A stretch of DNA of 64,000 nucleotides, taken from NCBI RefSeq assembly GCF_000002875.2, contig NC_009390.2:290417-354416 (forward strand). Reading direction: 5' to 3'. A program made the translations under genes and the position numbers. The notes beneath the pieces were generated by a model. That model was not told the origin of the DNA. It worked only from the letters and a program-made list of their open reading frames with translations, and did not search any database. Source of the stretch: Leishmania infantum JPCM5. Taxonomy: Eukaryota > Euglenozoa > Kinetoplastea > Trypanosomatida > Trypanosomatidae. Numbering within the stretch: position 1 is the stretch's first letter; the number at the start of each line of letters is the position of its first letter. This document shows positions 46,101 through 54,492 of the stretch, piece by piece.

Positions 46101-46491
46101 GCCGCTGCGGCTGCGGCCACGCCTCTACAACCACGCCGCCTACTGCCCTGCGTCGTCTATGCGCTTCGGCAGTGGTATGAAGGCGGACGCCGACGAGGCA
46201 ATGGGCGAACGACGCCGCAGGGATACGGAGGTGACAGCAGCGACGGAGACGGCACTTGACAAGGTCGAGGTATCCTCTGCTACGGGGAGCAGCCTTCATG
46301 ACAAGGACTTCATTGGTGCTGTGCTCATGCCGCCCTTCTCCAAAATCGACACTGTGTTCTCTGCCAGCAGCCCGTCGGAAACTATCTTCCAGCATCAGGA
46401 CCCCCTCACCGGCCGGCGTCTCCTCAACTATCCAGCCTCCCTCCATGACGGCTTTGTGCAGGGCATCAAACGCCTCCTCTCACTGCAGTAG
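43183..46491 (+). CDS. Membrane-associated protein with a split PSA-type LRR
   Basis: Encodes about 1102 residues. A single short hydrophobic span at about 75-91 (YLLLLLLMLLYYFQ) follows basic residues and has no classic signal peptide, suggesting a type II signal-anchor. At about 407-435 lies an LRR N-cap like that of the surface antigen next door: FLRYLSSTIPVLRSVW, then G-x-D-x-C428-SWPGVS-C435. The expected first LRR strand appears only about 270 residues later (FVKLNLVNMGLRGYLPDFYD, about 706-725). A second (LLSLDVSANPLLTHLFPRTW) lies at about 935-955. The gap is filled by Ser/Ala-rich and Cys-containing sequence. No GPI signal is present at the C-terminus. I infer a diverged relative of the PSA/proteophosphoglycan LRR family with inserted segments. 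The start is the first ATG after the last pyrimidine tract, but the splice site is uncertain. Confidence 0.7.
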   Translation: MTLRGGGGSGPAASSLSTMDFPLHVASPSPTASSSSPAPTAAAAASTSLLSSSNALELMRTYHMYVRVHKTRCRYLLLLLLMLLYYFQCTLCGRHDILMNAAGEGSYRGLSGGVAGSSAVGGAGLAGTGAGGPSKDGGLRLGLAAPDTEAAGDDGGLAGSSEGRRRRYARPPLIARALGGIGATVGRMDLCEIEWWPPSNRTPDATDAHYEQGLNVATPNAASLSLARSEPPWSANTQRGLVAAIAHSATRLSGLLFGEDPPPYERALSAFFRTRQARSGGSCNRCQARAIDKGVQKELINYNAFARDFKLRVPLLLYYNRMPVYAMMQHLRLMRARSYQLLDYMSRGHASQSRPETAAGDGADSPDLHARQLRFELARLSLVFYLQRLHLRALRHADAMRLETFHFLRYLSSTIPVLRSVWVGQDHCSWPGVSCVVVRVPLNSLIDSEHPAVQAFVEDIFSVCRGPRCRQRRCAAPSCSAYTRHLTRRLFTSAAPAYWLKWDRTDDTAAMDEMIWEKAPTSSRGAAGVNGMAAAPPPSPSAASTGTDGDAGRSGSTKAASASSAAAAAARSSRGTPARSKRSVWTEQMFAYEHPHLVLTEPTLLVDIDVQNIIQEMVEPVVASAPCNGGDNEWAPSSPSPSATLSGPPSDFATPEYAEDVERPLTGDLFSMQRRLLRTIAEAAPRGLQYGKQRNDSSTVTIPYTFVKLNLVNMGLRGYLPDFYDIASAYDEQRDAVAAHGKREGTNKGSGGASGTQSGFVDACEAANLPSATAAATRQCSSKSAPEASVLTPRSDLYWGRRSRMRMLEARNLSSASLAMASARRPLASVAAIGSELQWVLRRLEKIGQRNHHEDLAAYFSEVASLARFQNEQWSPYRWPEAMIAAMSDVSQSATRRLYSILEDSAFSPSFTDPVQSIDHSVNAFGELNPRLIGLLSLDVSANPLLTHLFPRTWLSIPHLQSVRTTGTSILAPPLRLRPRLYNHAAYCPASSMRFGSGMKADADEAMGERRRRDTEVTAATETALDKVEVSSATGSSLHDKDFIGAVLMPPFSKIDTVFSASSPSETIFQHQDPLTGRRLLNYPASLHDGFVQGIKRLLSLQ

Positions 46492-46991
46492 CTAGTCAGC
46501 TCCCTGCCTCCCTCCCTCCCTCACCCATCCATCCCACCCCATGTTACTACGAGTTAAGGCCCGCCTCGTGCGCAGAGAAGCGCCCGTGAGACAGACGCGC
46601 GTGGATGAGTGTGAGCCTCCGCGCGTGTGTGTGTGTGTGTGTTCCTTGTTTCCGGTCGCACCCTTCAACATGGCGTGCCAATCTCACCACCACCACCACT
46701 ACCAGCGCTCCCCTCCCTTTCGCCGTCCTGCGCCGCATCCCTCCTCGATATGCGGCACCTCTCATCCACGCTACTCGTGATGCAACCAACCCACACATCC
46801 ATTACCTCACGTCCATCCTCTCTCCGCTCTCTCTCTCCTTCCCCCACCCTCCCGCCCCAGCGTCAAGGCCTGACGGCGCTGCCGCTCATCTCTCGAGTGC
46901 ACATCATCTGACACACCCACCGGCCCGCACCCACACACGGCAGCACCAAAGATCACCATCCGTGTCGTTGCGTGCGTGCCAATCAAGAAGG
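46492..46991 (+). other. Intergenic region before the paraflagellar rod gene
   Basis: No supported gene. CCT-rich sequence follows the stop, a GT array lies at about 46627-46641, and the clear splice signal of the next gene is at 46812-46860. Confidence 0.65.
46812..46860 (+). promoter_or_regulatory. Strong trans-splice acceptor for the paraflagellar rod gene
   Basis: A nearly pure C/T tract of over 40 nt ends in CCCCAG (AG at 46859-46860). No ATG is present in the 131 nt up to the start at 46992. Confidence 0.7.
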
Positions 46992-49900
46992 ATGCTGCTG
47001 TCCTCCCCCGCGGCGGCAGCGCCGAACGCCAGTGGCGGCGGCAGTGGTGGTGCAGCCGCTGGCGACGAGGTTGTCTCGCCCACCCTGGAAACATCGACGG
47101 CGCTTTCCACAGCGCATGCGCAGCTCGTGCTTTTAGAATATGCGATTCGTGCTGCTGCCGCCAGCGCTGTCCCCAGTGATGCCTCTGCCCAGTCACATCG
47201 AAAGGCATCCGAAGCGACGCGCACAATGAGCGCGACCGTGGGCTCGCAAAACTCCCTGCTCCCCGGGCCTGTACCGGCTGAGTCCGGCTCTCCGACGAGC
47301 ATCATGGCGGCGACGCGGCTGTCCAGTGTGACGGCAACAGCGCCGTCAGGTGCCAGCGAACGGCTCAGCGCGCTGCACGACAACCTGCGGCGTGTTCGGC
47401 GCCTCATGCAGCAATACGAGGAGGCCTCGCAGCGCGTCATCAAGGTACACCTGCTTCCCTCCTCCGAGACGGGCGAGGAGACTCTCGGGTCAGTGGCCAC
47501 GCCCACTGCGCATGCCGTTCAAAGGACGAAGGAGGTGACTCCGCAGCAGCCGAGCGTCTCGGTCGCCGCAGCCGCAGCAGCAGCAGACCGCCCGTTTCTT
47601 GAGCAGCACAGCTCAAACTCGGCAAACGTTGCCAGCAGCGGCAAACCAGCCGCAGAGCAGCAGAACACCCTCCCGTCCCTGCACCAGCGCCGAGCGCTTG
47701 CCAGCGACGCCGTCTTCACGCGTTTCTGCGGGTTGCGCGTCACTCCTGATCAGTTGCTCCTGCCACTTCCGCCGCCAGCGACCCCGACCGCCTCACCTGC
47801 ATCGCCCGAGTTCGCGCAGCAGCGCATGTCACCGCGAGGCATCGACGACGACGCTGAGGAAAAAAAGAGCGGAAATGGGAGTGGCTTGGTGAGCCACTAC
47901 TCCGAGCCCGTGAAGAAGCGTGGTAGCAACAACAAAACCAGCAGCAGCCAGATGGTGGGTAGCCGGAATGCGAAAGCCCAGCACAGCTCGGCTTCCAGCA
48001 GCCCCAGGCACTCTCCCGTGTCTCGCACGGCGCAGCAACGGAAGCGCACGAGCGCCGAGGCCGTACTGGAGGAATACGCGAAGCTCTTCTATCGCCCCTC
48101 CGCCACAGCGGCATCGCCGCCGGCGGCACCGTCAGACAACACTAAAGTCACCAAAGCGGGAAGCCTGTCCTCATCGACACCGACTGATGACGGTGAAGTG
48201 GCGCAACCGCTACAGGAGACGCAGCAGCAGTTTGCGGCCCTGCAGCTGTGTCATCTGTTTGCCTACGAGGCACACCTGAGGTCTGCGGCTGCGCTTGCTG
48301 ATAGCCAGGGCAAAGACAATGACGTCAGTACCATCACAAGAGGAATAACAGCTGTCGGGGCAGCGACAACCGGCGCGCAAGTCGACGATATCAGTTGGCA
48401 GCACATACCTGTCGCCGTTCAGCACATGCAGGACAGCCTCACCGCGCTGCAGGCCCGTTTTACGCGTGACTCGCACTACGCCAGCTGCGGCGGACAACCA
48501 ATCGCCCTCGTGCATCAGTTGCAAACCTGGACGCAGCCGCTGATCCAGAATTTGAACGAGCTCCTCTCGAACTCCACCTTGGAGGAAACGGACGAGAACA
48601 CGCGTGAGAAGCTGCGACGCATGAAGTTTGACGCGGAGGAGCTGCAGCAGGCGCAGGCGCAGGCAATCTCGAACGGCGATATGCAGCGCTCCGAGGAGCT
48701 CTATTACGAGCAGGCGTCGCTGGCTGAGGCGATGGCAGGGCCCTACGACGAGTTGGAGGCGATAATGCGGAAGTACGGAGAGGTGTGCGTCGACGCGCCG
48801 CTGACGCGCGTGCTGGAGCAGCGCGATCTGCTTACGACGCGGCTGACGCGCGTGATCGAGGAGCACACGAGCAAACTCTCGGAGGTCACCCTCGATGCGG
48901 AGCGGGTGAAGGAGAAGCGGCGGGCCGTGGCGCAGGCGCGTCATCGACAGCGCAACAATATGTCGACGTACAACCACACATGGAAGAAGGCGTGGCAGAC
49001 GAACAGCGACCAGCAGATGGCGTGCTACCGCGCGATGGAGCAGCTGGAGAAGCAGCTGAACGACCTGCAGCAGGCGCAAAGCTTCCTCGTAGACGACTGG
49101 ATCAGCCATGTCACGCAGGAGCGCCAGAGGGAGGCGGACGCGGCATCCTTTGCGTGCTTCGCAGACGCCAGGGCAGCCGCCCTCGCCGAGACGCAGCGCA
49201 ACCTACAGACAGTTGTCGATGGCGTGCGCCAGTACAGTGGGGCTGTGCAGTTTAGCTGCCGTCACGTCGAGGCCTTCGTCCGCGAGGTGCTGCGAGGTCA
49301 TCTCAGCCACTCTCAGGTGGCGCTTCGCAAGGACCGACTGGAGCAGTTCCGCGCCCTCTACCTCACGCTCGGCGACCTGCGCTTCAAGAAGGCGCGCAAC
49401 GCCGAGGAAATCGAAAAGAAGATTGAGTACTACACGCTGCAGCAGGAGGTTGCCATGGACGCGCTCAACCCGAAGGCGAAGGAGTTCAGCAAAACCAAGC
49501 AGCGCTATGAGGCCGCGAAGGCCGAGGTGCAGAAGCAGATCGACCAGATCGACCAGCGCAGTCGACTACAGCTTGAACGCTTCCGGCCGACGGAGCAGCT
49601 GCTCCGCGAGGCTGGCGTGGACTTTGTGTCCCCCGAGGAGGAGCTCGCCAGACGCACGCAGCAACGGTCGCAGAAGCTTCTCGAGTACCAGAAACTGATA
49701 GAGGATGGCATCGGCGTGCGGCCGACCTCGAGCGCCGCCTCACGCTCCCCTGCGACGCTCACCACCGTGGCAGCTTCACAAGCGACGACCTCCTCTACTC
49801 GGACTGAAGGTGCGAAGGGCCTCACCGGCACGAATGCGCCATCGCCACCGCGGCTGCAAGCTGTCGGATCGCTGCACTCCTGTCCACGGCCGCCGAGCGC

Positions 49901-50258
49901 GGGGGAAGCGGCCAACCCCACCGCTACTGCTTCTGGGGCCCTTTGTGGGAAGAACGGTCGTCAGTTGCCTCCACTTCGCAGAATGAACCACACCTACCCG
50001 CCATCGCAGCGCACTGATCACAGCGACGGCAGCGACGAACCGACCGCGACGACAACAGAACCCTCGCCGCAAGGTGCAAATCAGACCTCTACAGCTGCCA
50101 CGGCGGCTGCTGCCCCCACAGCTGCCTCCTTGTCGAGCCTACACGCGACGGAGGAGCGCATCATGCAGGGCATCTCCAAGATGGCGGTGACCGATCGCGG
50201 CAGGACCCACACCAGCAGCGGCGCGGCCTCCATTAGATGCAAGAGAAGCAAGCGATAA
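46992..50258 (+). CDS. Paraflagellar rod domain protein
   Basis: Encodes about 1088 residues. A long coiled-coil region at about 500-905 resembles the paraflagellar rod domain of PFR1/PFR2. It includes YHTW-like W motifs (NHTWKKAWQTNSDQQ), ERQREADAASFACFADAR, and the family-typical EEIEKKIEYYTLQQEVAMD, LNPKAKEFSKTKQRYEAAKAE, FRPTEQLLREAG and EELARRTQQRSQKLLEYQKL. PFR proteins build the lattice alongside the axoneme and are needed for motility; the family is specific to Euglenozoa. The N-terminal 400 residues and the last 180 are Ser/Ala/Thr-rich and probably disordered, and the C-terminus is basic (RCKRSKR). Major PFR proteins have about 600 residues, so this is an extended minor component or attachment protein. 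The start is well supported. Confidence 0.82.
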   Translation: MLLSSPAAAAPNASGGGSGGAAAGDEVVSPTLETSTALSTAHAQLVLLEYAIRAAAASAVPSDASAQSHRKASEATRTMSATVGSQNSLLPGPVPAESGSPTSIMAATRLSSVTATAPSGASERLSALHDNLRRVRRLMQQYEEASQRVIKVHLLPSSETGEETLGSVATPTAHAVQRTKEVTPQQPSVSVAAAAAAADRPFLEQHSSNSANVASSGKPAAEQQNTLPSLHQRRALASDAVFTRFCGLRVTPDQLLLPLPPPATPTASPASPEFAQQRMSPRGIDDDAEEKKSGNGSGLVSHYSEPVKKRGSNNKTSSSQMVGSRNAKAQHSSASSSPRHSPVSRTAQQRKRTSAEAVLEEYAKLFYRPSATAASPPAAPSDNTKVTKAGSLSSSTPTDDGEVAQPLQETQQQFAALQLCHLFAYEAHLRSAAALADSQGKDNDVSTITRGITAVGAATTGAQVDDISWQHIPVAVQHMQDSLTALQARFTRDSHYASCGGQPIALVHQLQTWTQPLIQNLNELLSNSTLEETDENTREKLRRMKFDAEELQQAQAQAISNGDMQRSEELYYEQASLAEAMAGPYDELEAIMRKYGEVCVDAPLTRVLEQRDLLTTRLTRVIEEHTSKLSEVTLDAERVKEKRRAVAQARHRQRNNMSTYNHTWKKAWQTNSDQQMACYRAMEQLEKQLNDLQQAQSFLVDDWISHVTQERQREADAASFACFADARAAALAETQRNLQTVVDGVRQYSGAVQFSCRHVEAFVREVLRGHLSHSQVALRKDRLEQFRALYLTLGDLRFKKARNAEEIEKKIEYYTLQQEVAMDALNPKAKEFSKTKQRYEAAKAEVQKQIDQIDQRSRLQLERFRPTEQLLREAGVDFVSPEEELARRTQQRSQKLLEYQKLIEDGIGVRPTSSAASRSPATLTTVAASQATTSSTRTEGAKGLTGTNAPSPPRLQAVGSLHSCPRPPSAGEAANPTATASGALCGKNGRQLPPLRRMNHTYPPSQRTDHSDGSDEPTATTTEPSPQGANQTSTAATAAAAPTAASLSSLHATEERIMQGISKMAVTDRGRTHTSSGAASIRCKRSKR

Positions 50259-52101
50259 TGTGAAACAATGGAGGATGGCGGTAGCACGCCAGAGCTGCGG
50301 CTCCAGATGCCGTATCAAGGTTCGCGCCCCTCTCTCCTGCTCTCACATCCCTCCCCCTGGCTGATGCACACACACAGCGCCTTTCGTGTGTGTGTTTGAT
50401 GTGGCACTCACGTTGAACCGCATCTTTTTTGGAGCTTCCCTCCGCCTTCGTGTGTCACACTTCTCCTCACTGCTGCCCCCCCCCCAACCCCTCTGTCTCC
50501 TGGATGTAGAAAGGGGTGGGGGTGGGGGGCCGCAAAGGAACAGAAAAGTAAAGTGTATGCGAAAGGTTGTCGTGTGTGTGTGTGTGTGCGTGGGAGGGGT
50601 CGCTACGGTGCGCGGCGGCAGCGCCGTATGCACATATGTATACGTGTATATGTATATAAACACATGTATTGCTCCTTGGTCACCTAAACCCCCCTCACCT
50701 CCCCCTTCCCCACCCCTCGCTCCTCCTTGGCTCCTCCTGATGACAGCAAGACGCAGACACGTCAGCCTCCACCCCACCTCACCCCACCCCCTTTCCCGTC
50801 TACACCTGGATTTGCGTGGCAGCATGTACATCTATATTTGATGGATGGATGGATAAGGGGGAGGGAGGAGAGAGGGGGTAGGGAAGGTTTTGTCGACAGG
50901 GTTAGATGATGATGAGGGAGGCAACAATACGAGAACGAGAGTCCATCATCGAGAGCGGTACTGCATCACACGCACGGCAAAGGTAGACTGAGCGGTGCAT
51001 GTCCATGATGGCCTGTTGCATGTAGGCGTGTAGGCGAGCACCACCTCTTTCATCGCCCTTGTCGCGGAGTGCTCTTTGTATGTGTGGCTCGCTTTTCTCC
51101 GTGTTGTTGGCGCGTGTGCCCCTCGGCATGGTCGCTCTTGTGCCAGCGTACGTGTCGGGGTGTGGTGTGTGATTGGGAGGGAGGGGGGGCTGTACAAGCG
51201 CGAACAGCAGGGAAAGAGGGAGGGGAGTAGGTGGGTGGCGGTGGTGGTGGTGATGGCAACGCAGCGTTGACGGACTGGAACGTTATTTGCCTCATTCCAG
51301 CGCACACGTCTTTCGGTCCCTCGCCGTCCACACATACATCCCACGTCCCACACGCTCTCCTCCTGCTCTCTCTCACGTGCCAGCAGTTGCCCATTCTTGT
51401 CTGTGTGTTCTTGCGTGCTGCTCTCTTTCAGCGGCGAGTCTGTGGAGCGATCGCGTTGGATGAGGGTCATGGCATTCAACCATCAGCCCTTCCACACACA
51501 AGCATATATATATATATATTATACGTGCACACAGATATAGAAGTATGCATCTGTGTGTACGTGTGCCCGCCGACAGTAGGGCGGCGCTGCGTGCGCTTAT
51601 GGACAGGGGAGGGAGAAGGAAAGACAGATACGGACACACAGACGGCGCAGGATGGATGGAGGGGAGAGACAGTGACTTGGATCATCCCGTGTGCGTCGTC
51701 GTGTGCGCGGAACCTCTTTCCCTCTGTCCCTCCACCCCCCCCCCCCGCGTATTGGGGCCGTACACGCATGACCATTACCCTCCCTCCTTCCCTCATGTGG
51801 CCCCGTTCTCCTCTCTCGCACTTTCTCCCCTTTCCCCAACCCCACCAACGGCTTCCCTGCGCGCAACGCCATGCACGGCGCTGACGAAACACATGCGAAG
51901 AAGGTGTGATGACATCGTCGCTACAGCTGTGCGACGTCCACGAACAAGAGAAACCATTAGACAGTAGGTGAAGGCCCGGACCGACAGCCAAACGAAGAGA
52001 GACGCGCATACACACTCACATACACACGCGCTCTCGCAGACGCTCCGTCCCTGTGTGTCTCTGCTCTCCTCCTTCCCCCACCCCACCCCTGTTCTCGCCG
52101 C
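50259..52101 (+). other. Intergenic region before the UBE2J-like gene
   Basis: No supported gene in 1.8 kb. It contains a GT array at about 50572-50588, TA-rich patches at 50634-50660 and 51504-51519, a GGAT repeat near 50838-50852, and a strong C/T tract (52060-52098) that abuts the next ATG without an AG. The likely acceptor is the AG at 52038-52039, after which no ATG occurs until 52102. Confidence 0.6.
51504..51519. repeat. (TA)n microsatellite
   Basis: 16 nt of alternating TA within the intergenic region, continuing into further A/T sequence. Confidence 0.8.
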
Positions 52102-53499
52102 ATGTCGTACGCGTCCTCCGCCATCAAGCGGCTCAGCAACGAGTACCGCCGCCTGCAGAAGCCTGAGAACCGTGTGCGCGAGTACTACATCGCGCCACTG
52201 GAGGAAAACATTTTCGAATGGCACTTCACGCTGCGTGGCCCCGGTGGGGACGACAACTCGCTTCCGTACAAGGACGGCATCTACCACGGCGCCCTCATCT
52301 TCTCCCGCTCCTACCCGCTGGAGCCGCCAGACATTCTCTTCTTTACCCGCAGTGGTCGCTTCGCTGTGCGTGAGAAGATCTGCTCGACTATCAGCAGCTA
52401 CCACAAGGAGCTGTGGCAGCCGACGTACGACATTGCGCTGACATTGACGGCGCTGCGGCATTTTATGGCCCAGGAGGACGAGTTCGGCGTTGGCGCCTTC
52501 CCAAAAAGCATGATTGCACTCGAAACGAAGGAGGTGTGGGCCAAAGAAACGTGGTCGTTCACGTGCAGCAGGTGCGGGATGGCGACGAAGGACGTGTGGG
52601 AGACGCAGATGAAAATGTACCCGGAAACCTCGCCAGAGAAAGAGGCGCAGGTGCCGAAGCTGCCACTACCACCACCCGCAGCCCCCGCTGCCAGCGCCAC
52701 GGCGAAGCCCGAGGACGCAGGAGAAAAGCAAGACGCTCCAGATACCGCGTCGTCGCCCGCCCCTCCCCCGTCCGCCTCCCCCTCTTCCACGCTGTCGCCG
52801 TCGCCCGCTGCCGCGGATGCGAGTGAGACAGCTGCCAAAGCCGCAGCCGCCCCAGACGCACCACAGAGCCACAATGCCCCCAAGGGCACGCCATCTTCAC
52901 CGGCGTTCGCGTCAACGGCAGTGGATGCGACCGCGCTCCAGTCACCTACACCAGGCGTCCATGACACACTGCACACGCCCAGCCCAGCGGCGCACGAGCG
53001 CACAGCGAAGAGCGGCGCCTCCATAAAGGAGGAGGGGGCGATGAGCGAAGATGACGACGCGCTTTCCTGCTTCACCGACATGAGTCCTGCTCGAGTCGTG
53101 CGAGCGCCGGTGATGGCTGCACCTCCACCACCACCACCACCAGCAGCGGCAGAGCCTGACCGCCTCTACGACATGCACCTCCAGTCCCTAGTACGCGATA
53201 CTCCTCGGAGTGAAGCGGGGCTCGCCGCAGCAGCAGCCGCAGACGCGACGCCACCGGTGACAAGCGCTGTGGCAGACGGCGTTGTTGCAGCTGATGTGGC
53301 AGGGGCGTCGGCTTCTCCTCTTTCAACAGCTGCTGCTGCGGTCGCGCCGCCACAATTTGCGCAGCGCGTCGTCTTTGGAGTGAACATCATGGAAGTGTCG
53401 ATATCGCTACGCCTTCTCGATCGCGCCATCATCGTCAGCTTCCTCTTTGTTGTACTGATCCTGCTGCGTCGTGGCCTCTGCGCTCTGCTAATGAGCTAG
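52102..53499 (+). CDS. UBE2J: UBE2J/Ubc6-type ubiquitin-conjugating enzyme, tail-anchored
   Basis: Encodes 465 residues. The UBC fold starts almost at residue 1 (SSAIKRLSNEYRRLQK), as in Ubc6/UBE2J. It continues with YYIAPLEENIFEWHFTLRGP, YHGALIFSRSYPLEPPDILF and RFAVREKICSTISSYHKELW, where C94 is the expected catalytic cysteine, then WQPTYDIALTLTALRHFM. A C-x2-C-G motif (FTCSRCGM) follows the fold. A Pro/Ala/Ser-rich linker of about 230 residues leads to one C-terminal membrane span (about 442-460, IIVSFLFVVLILL) with a very short lumenal tail: a tail-anchored ER protein. UBE2J enzymes work in ER-associated degradation with membrane E3 ligases. In the family the motif after the active site is H-P-E; here it is H-K-E. 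The linker is longer than in yeast Ubc6 (250 residues total). Confidence 0.9.
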   Translation: MSYASSAIKRLSNEYRRLQKPENRVREYYIAPLEENIFEWHFTLRGPGGDDNSLPYKDGIYHGALIFSRSYPLEPPDILFFTRSGRFAVREKICSTISSYHKELWQPTYDIALTLTALRHFMAQEDEFGVGAFPKSMIALETKEVWAKETWSFTCSRCGMATKDVWETQMKMYPETSPEKEAQVPKLPLPPPAAPAASATAKPEDAGEKQDAPDTASSPAPPPSASPSSTLSPSPAAADASETAAKAAAAPDAPQSHNAPKGTPSSPAFASTAVDATALQSPTPGVHDTLHTPSPAAHERTAKSGASIKEEGAMSEDDDALSCFTDMSPARVVRAPVMAAPPPPPPPAAAEPDRLYDMHLQSLVRDTPRSEAGLAAAAAADATPPVTSAVADGVVAADVAGASASPLSTAAAAVAPPQFAQRVVFGVNIMEVSISLRLLDRAIIVSFLFVVLILLRRGLCALLMS

Positions 53500-53511
53500 C
53501 ATGGTGGAGGC

Positions 53512-53543
<32 letters not shown>
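53512..53543 (+). repeat. (GT)n microsatellite immediately after a stop codon
   Basis: About 31 nt of GT/TG beginning 12 nt downstream of the UBE2J stop, so certainly in the 3' UTR. Confidence 0.9.
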
Positions 53544-53544
<1 letters not shown>

Positions 53545-54298
53545 AGAGGGGCGGCCGTAGCGCTGCACCGTACGCAAGCGTGAACAACTGTTGCTGCAGC
53601 TGTTTAGAATTTTTTTTGCTTGTTTGTGGAGGGTGCTGATCACGCTGTGTGCATCGAGTGTCACGGCCACCTCCACGCTTCCGACTCACATCTCCGGGTC
53701 GTATCTCTCCATGGCGATGTGAACGCCACTCGTGACGAGAGAAAGAGGGAGGGAGAGGTAGGAAGCTCCGTTATATTTCCCATCCCTCTGTGCGTGCGCG
53801 GGCCTTCAGCCTGTCGTCTTTCTGCTTGTTTACCTACACGTGTCTGTCTGCCCACGTATGACTGTGTCTGTATGTTTCTATGAGTTCTTCGTCCCCTTGG
53901 GCTGCGTACTTTTACGGTCCATCCTTGGTCTCTCTCTCTCATCGTGCTTCCATTGGGAGTGTGCCTGGACGGCCGCCCTCCCCACCTCTTCTCCATGCCC
54001 AGAGCCTACCCGATGCCTCTACAAGTGTCCCTGAAACGATGCGTGCGCATACTGCTTGGTGAGGAAGGAAGGAGAGGGAAAGGAAGAGGGCGGTGCGAAG
54101 CCACTCTCTAGCAGTGGGGACGTTAGACACCGATAGATGTATGTGTGCACGATGGTGGCACACGGAGTGCGCATCGCCATCTGTTATAAAGTGGGTGCAT
54201 AGTCCCCATCCACCATCATCCCGCGTAATCCTTGCCTCCTCCTTTTGAGCATGCTTCTCCCACATGCCCCGTCCCCATCGTCATCATCATCCCGCAGC

Positions 54299-54415
54299 TC
54301 TCCTTCCCCTCCCCCTTTCCACACCCACACACGCTTAGCCTCTCCTCTGCATCATCCCTGCCTCTCCCGGGCACACTCTTCGTCTACATCCCTGTGAACG
54401 GTGCCTCGACCTCAG
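54299..54415 (+). promoter_or_regulatory. Probable trans-splice acceptor for the 1317-residue gene
   Basis: C/T-rich sequence from 54299 to about 54390 is followed by CCTCAG with AG at 54414-54415. No ATG occurs until 54493, which sets the start. Confidence 0.55.
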
Positions 54416-54492
54416 TCGTCGCCAGCGCCGACGCACTCATCAATCAACGCCCTCAGACGCATACGCAGGATCTGCACGCGGAGCTGGAGGCA

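Larger units (their letters stand above)
53500..54492 (+). other. Intergenic region before the 1317-residue gene
   Basis: No supported gene. A GT array begins 12 nt after the UBE2J stop, followed by a T-run (53609-53617), and C/T tracts occur at 54299-54390 before the AG at 54414-54415. An open frame from 54232 continues into the gene but begins with a non-ATG codon. Confidence 0.6.
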
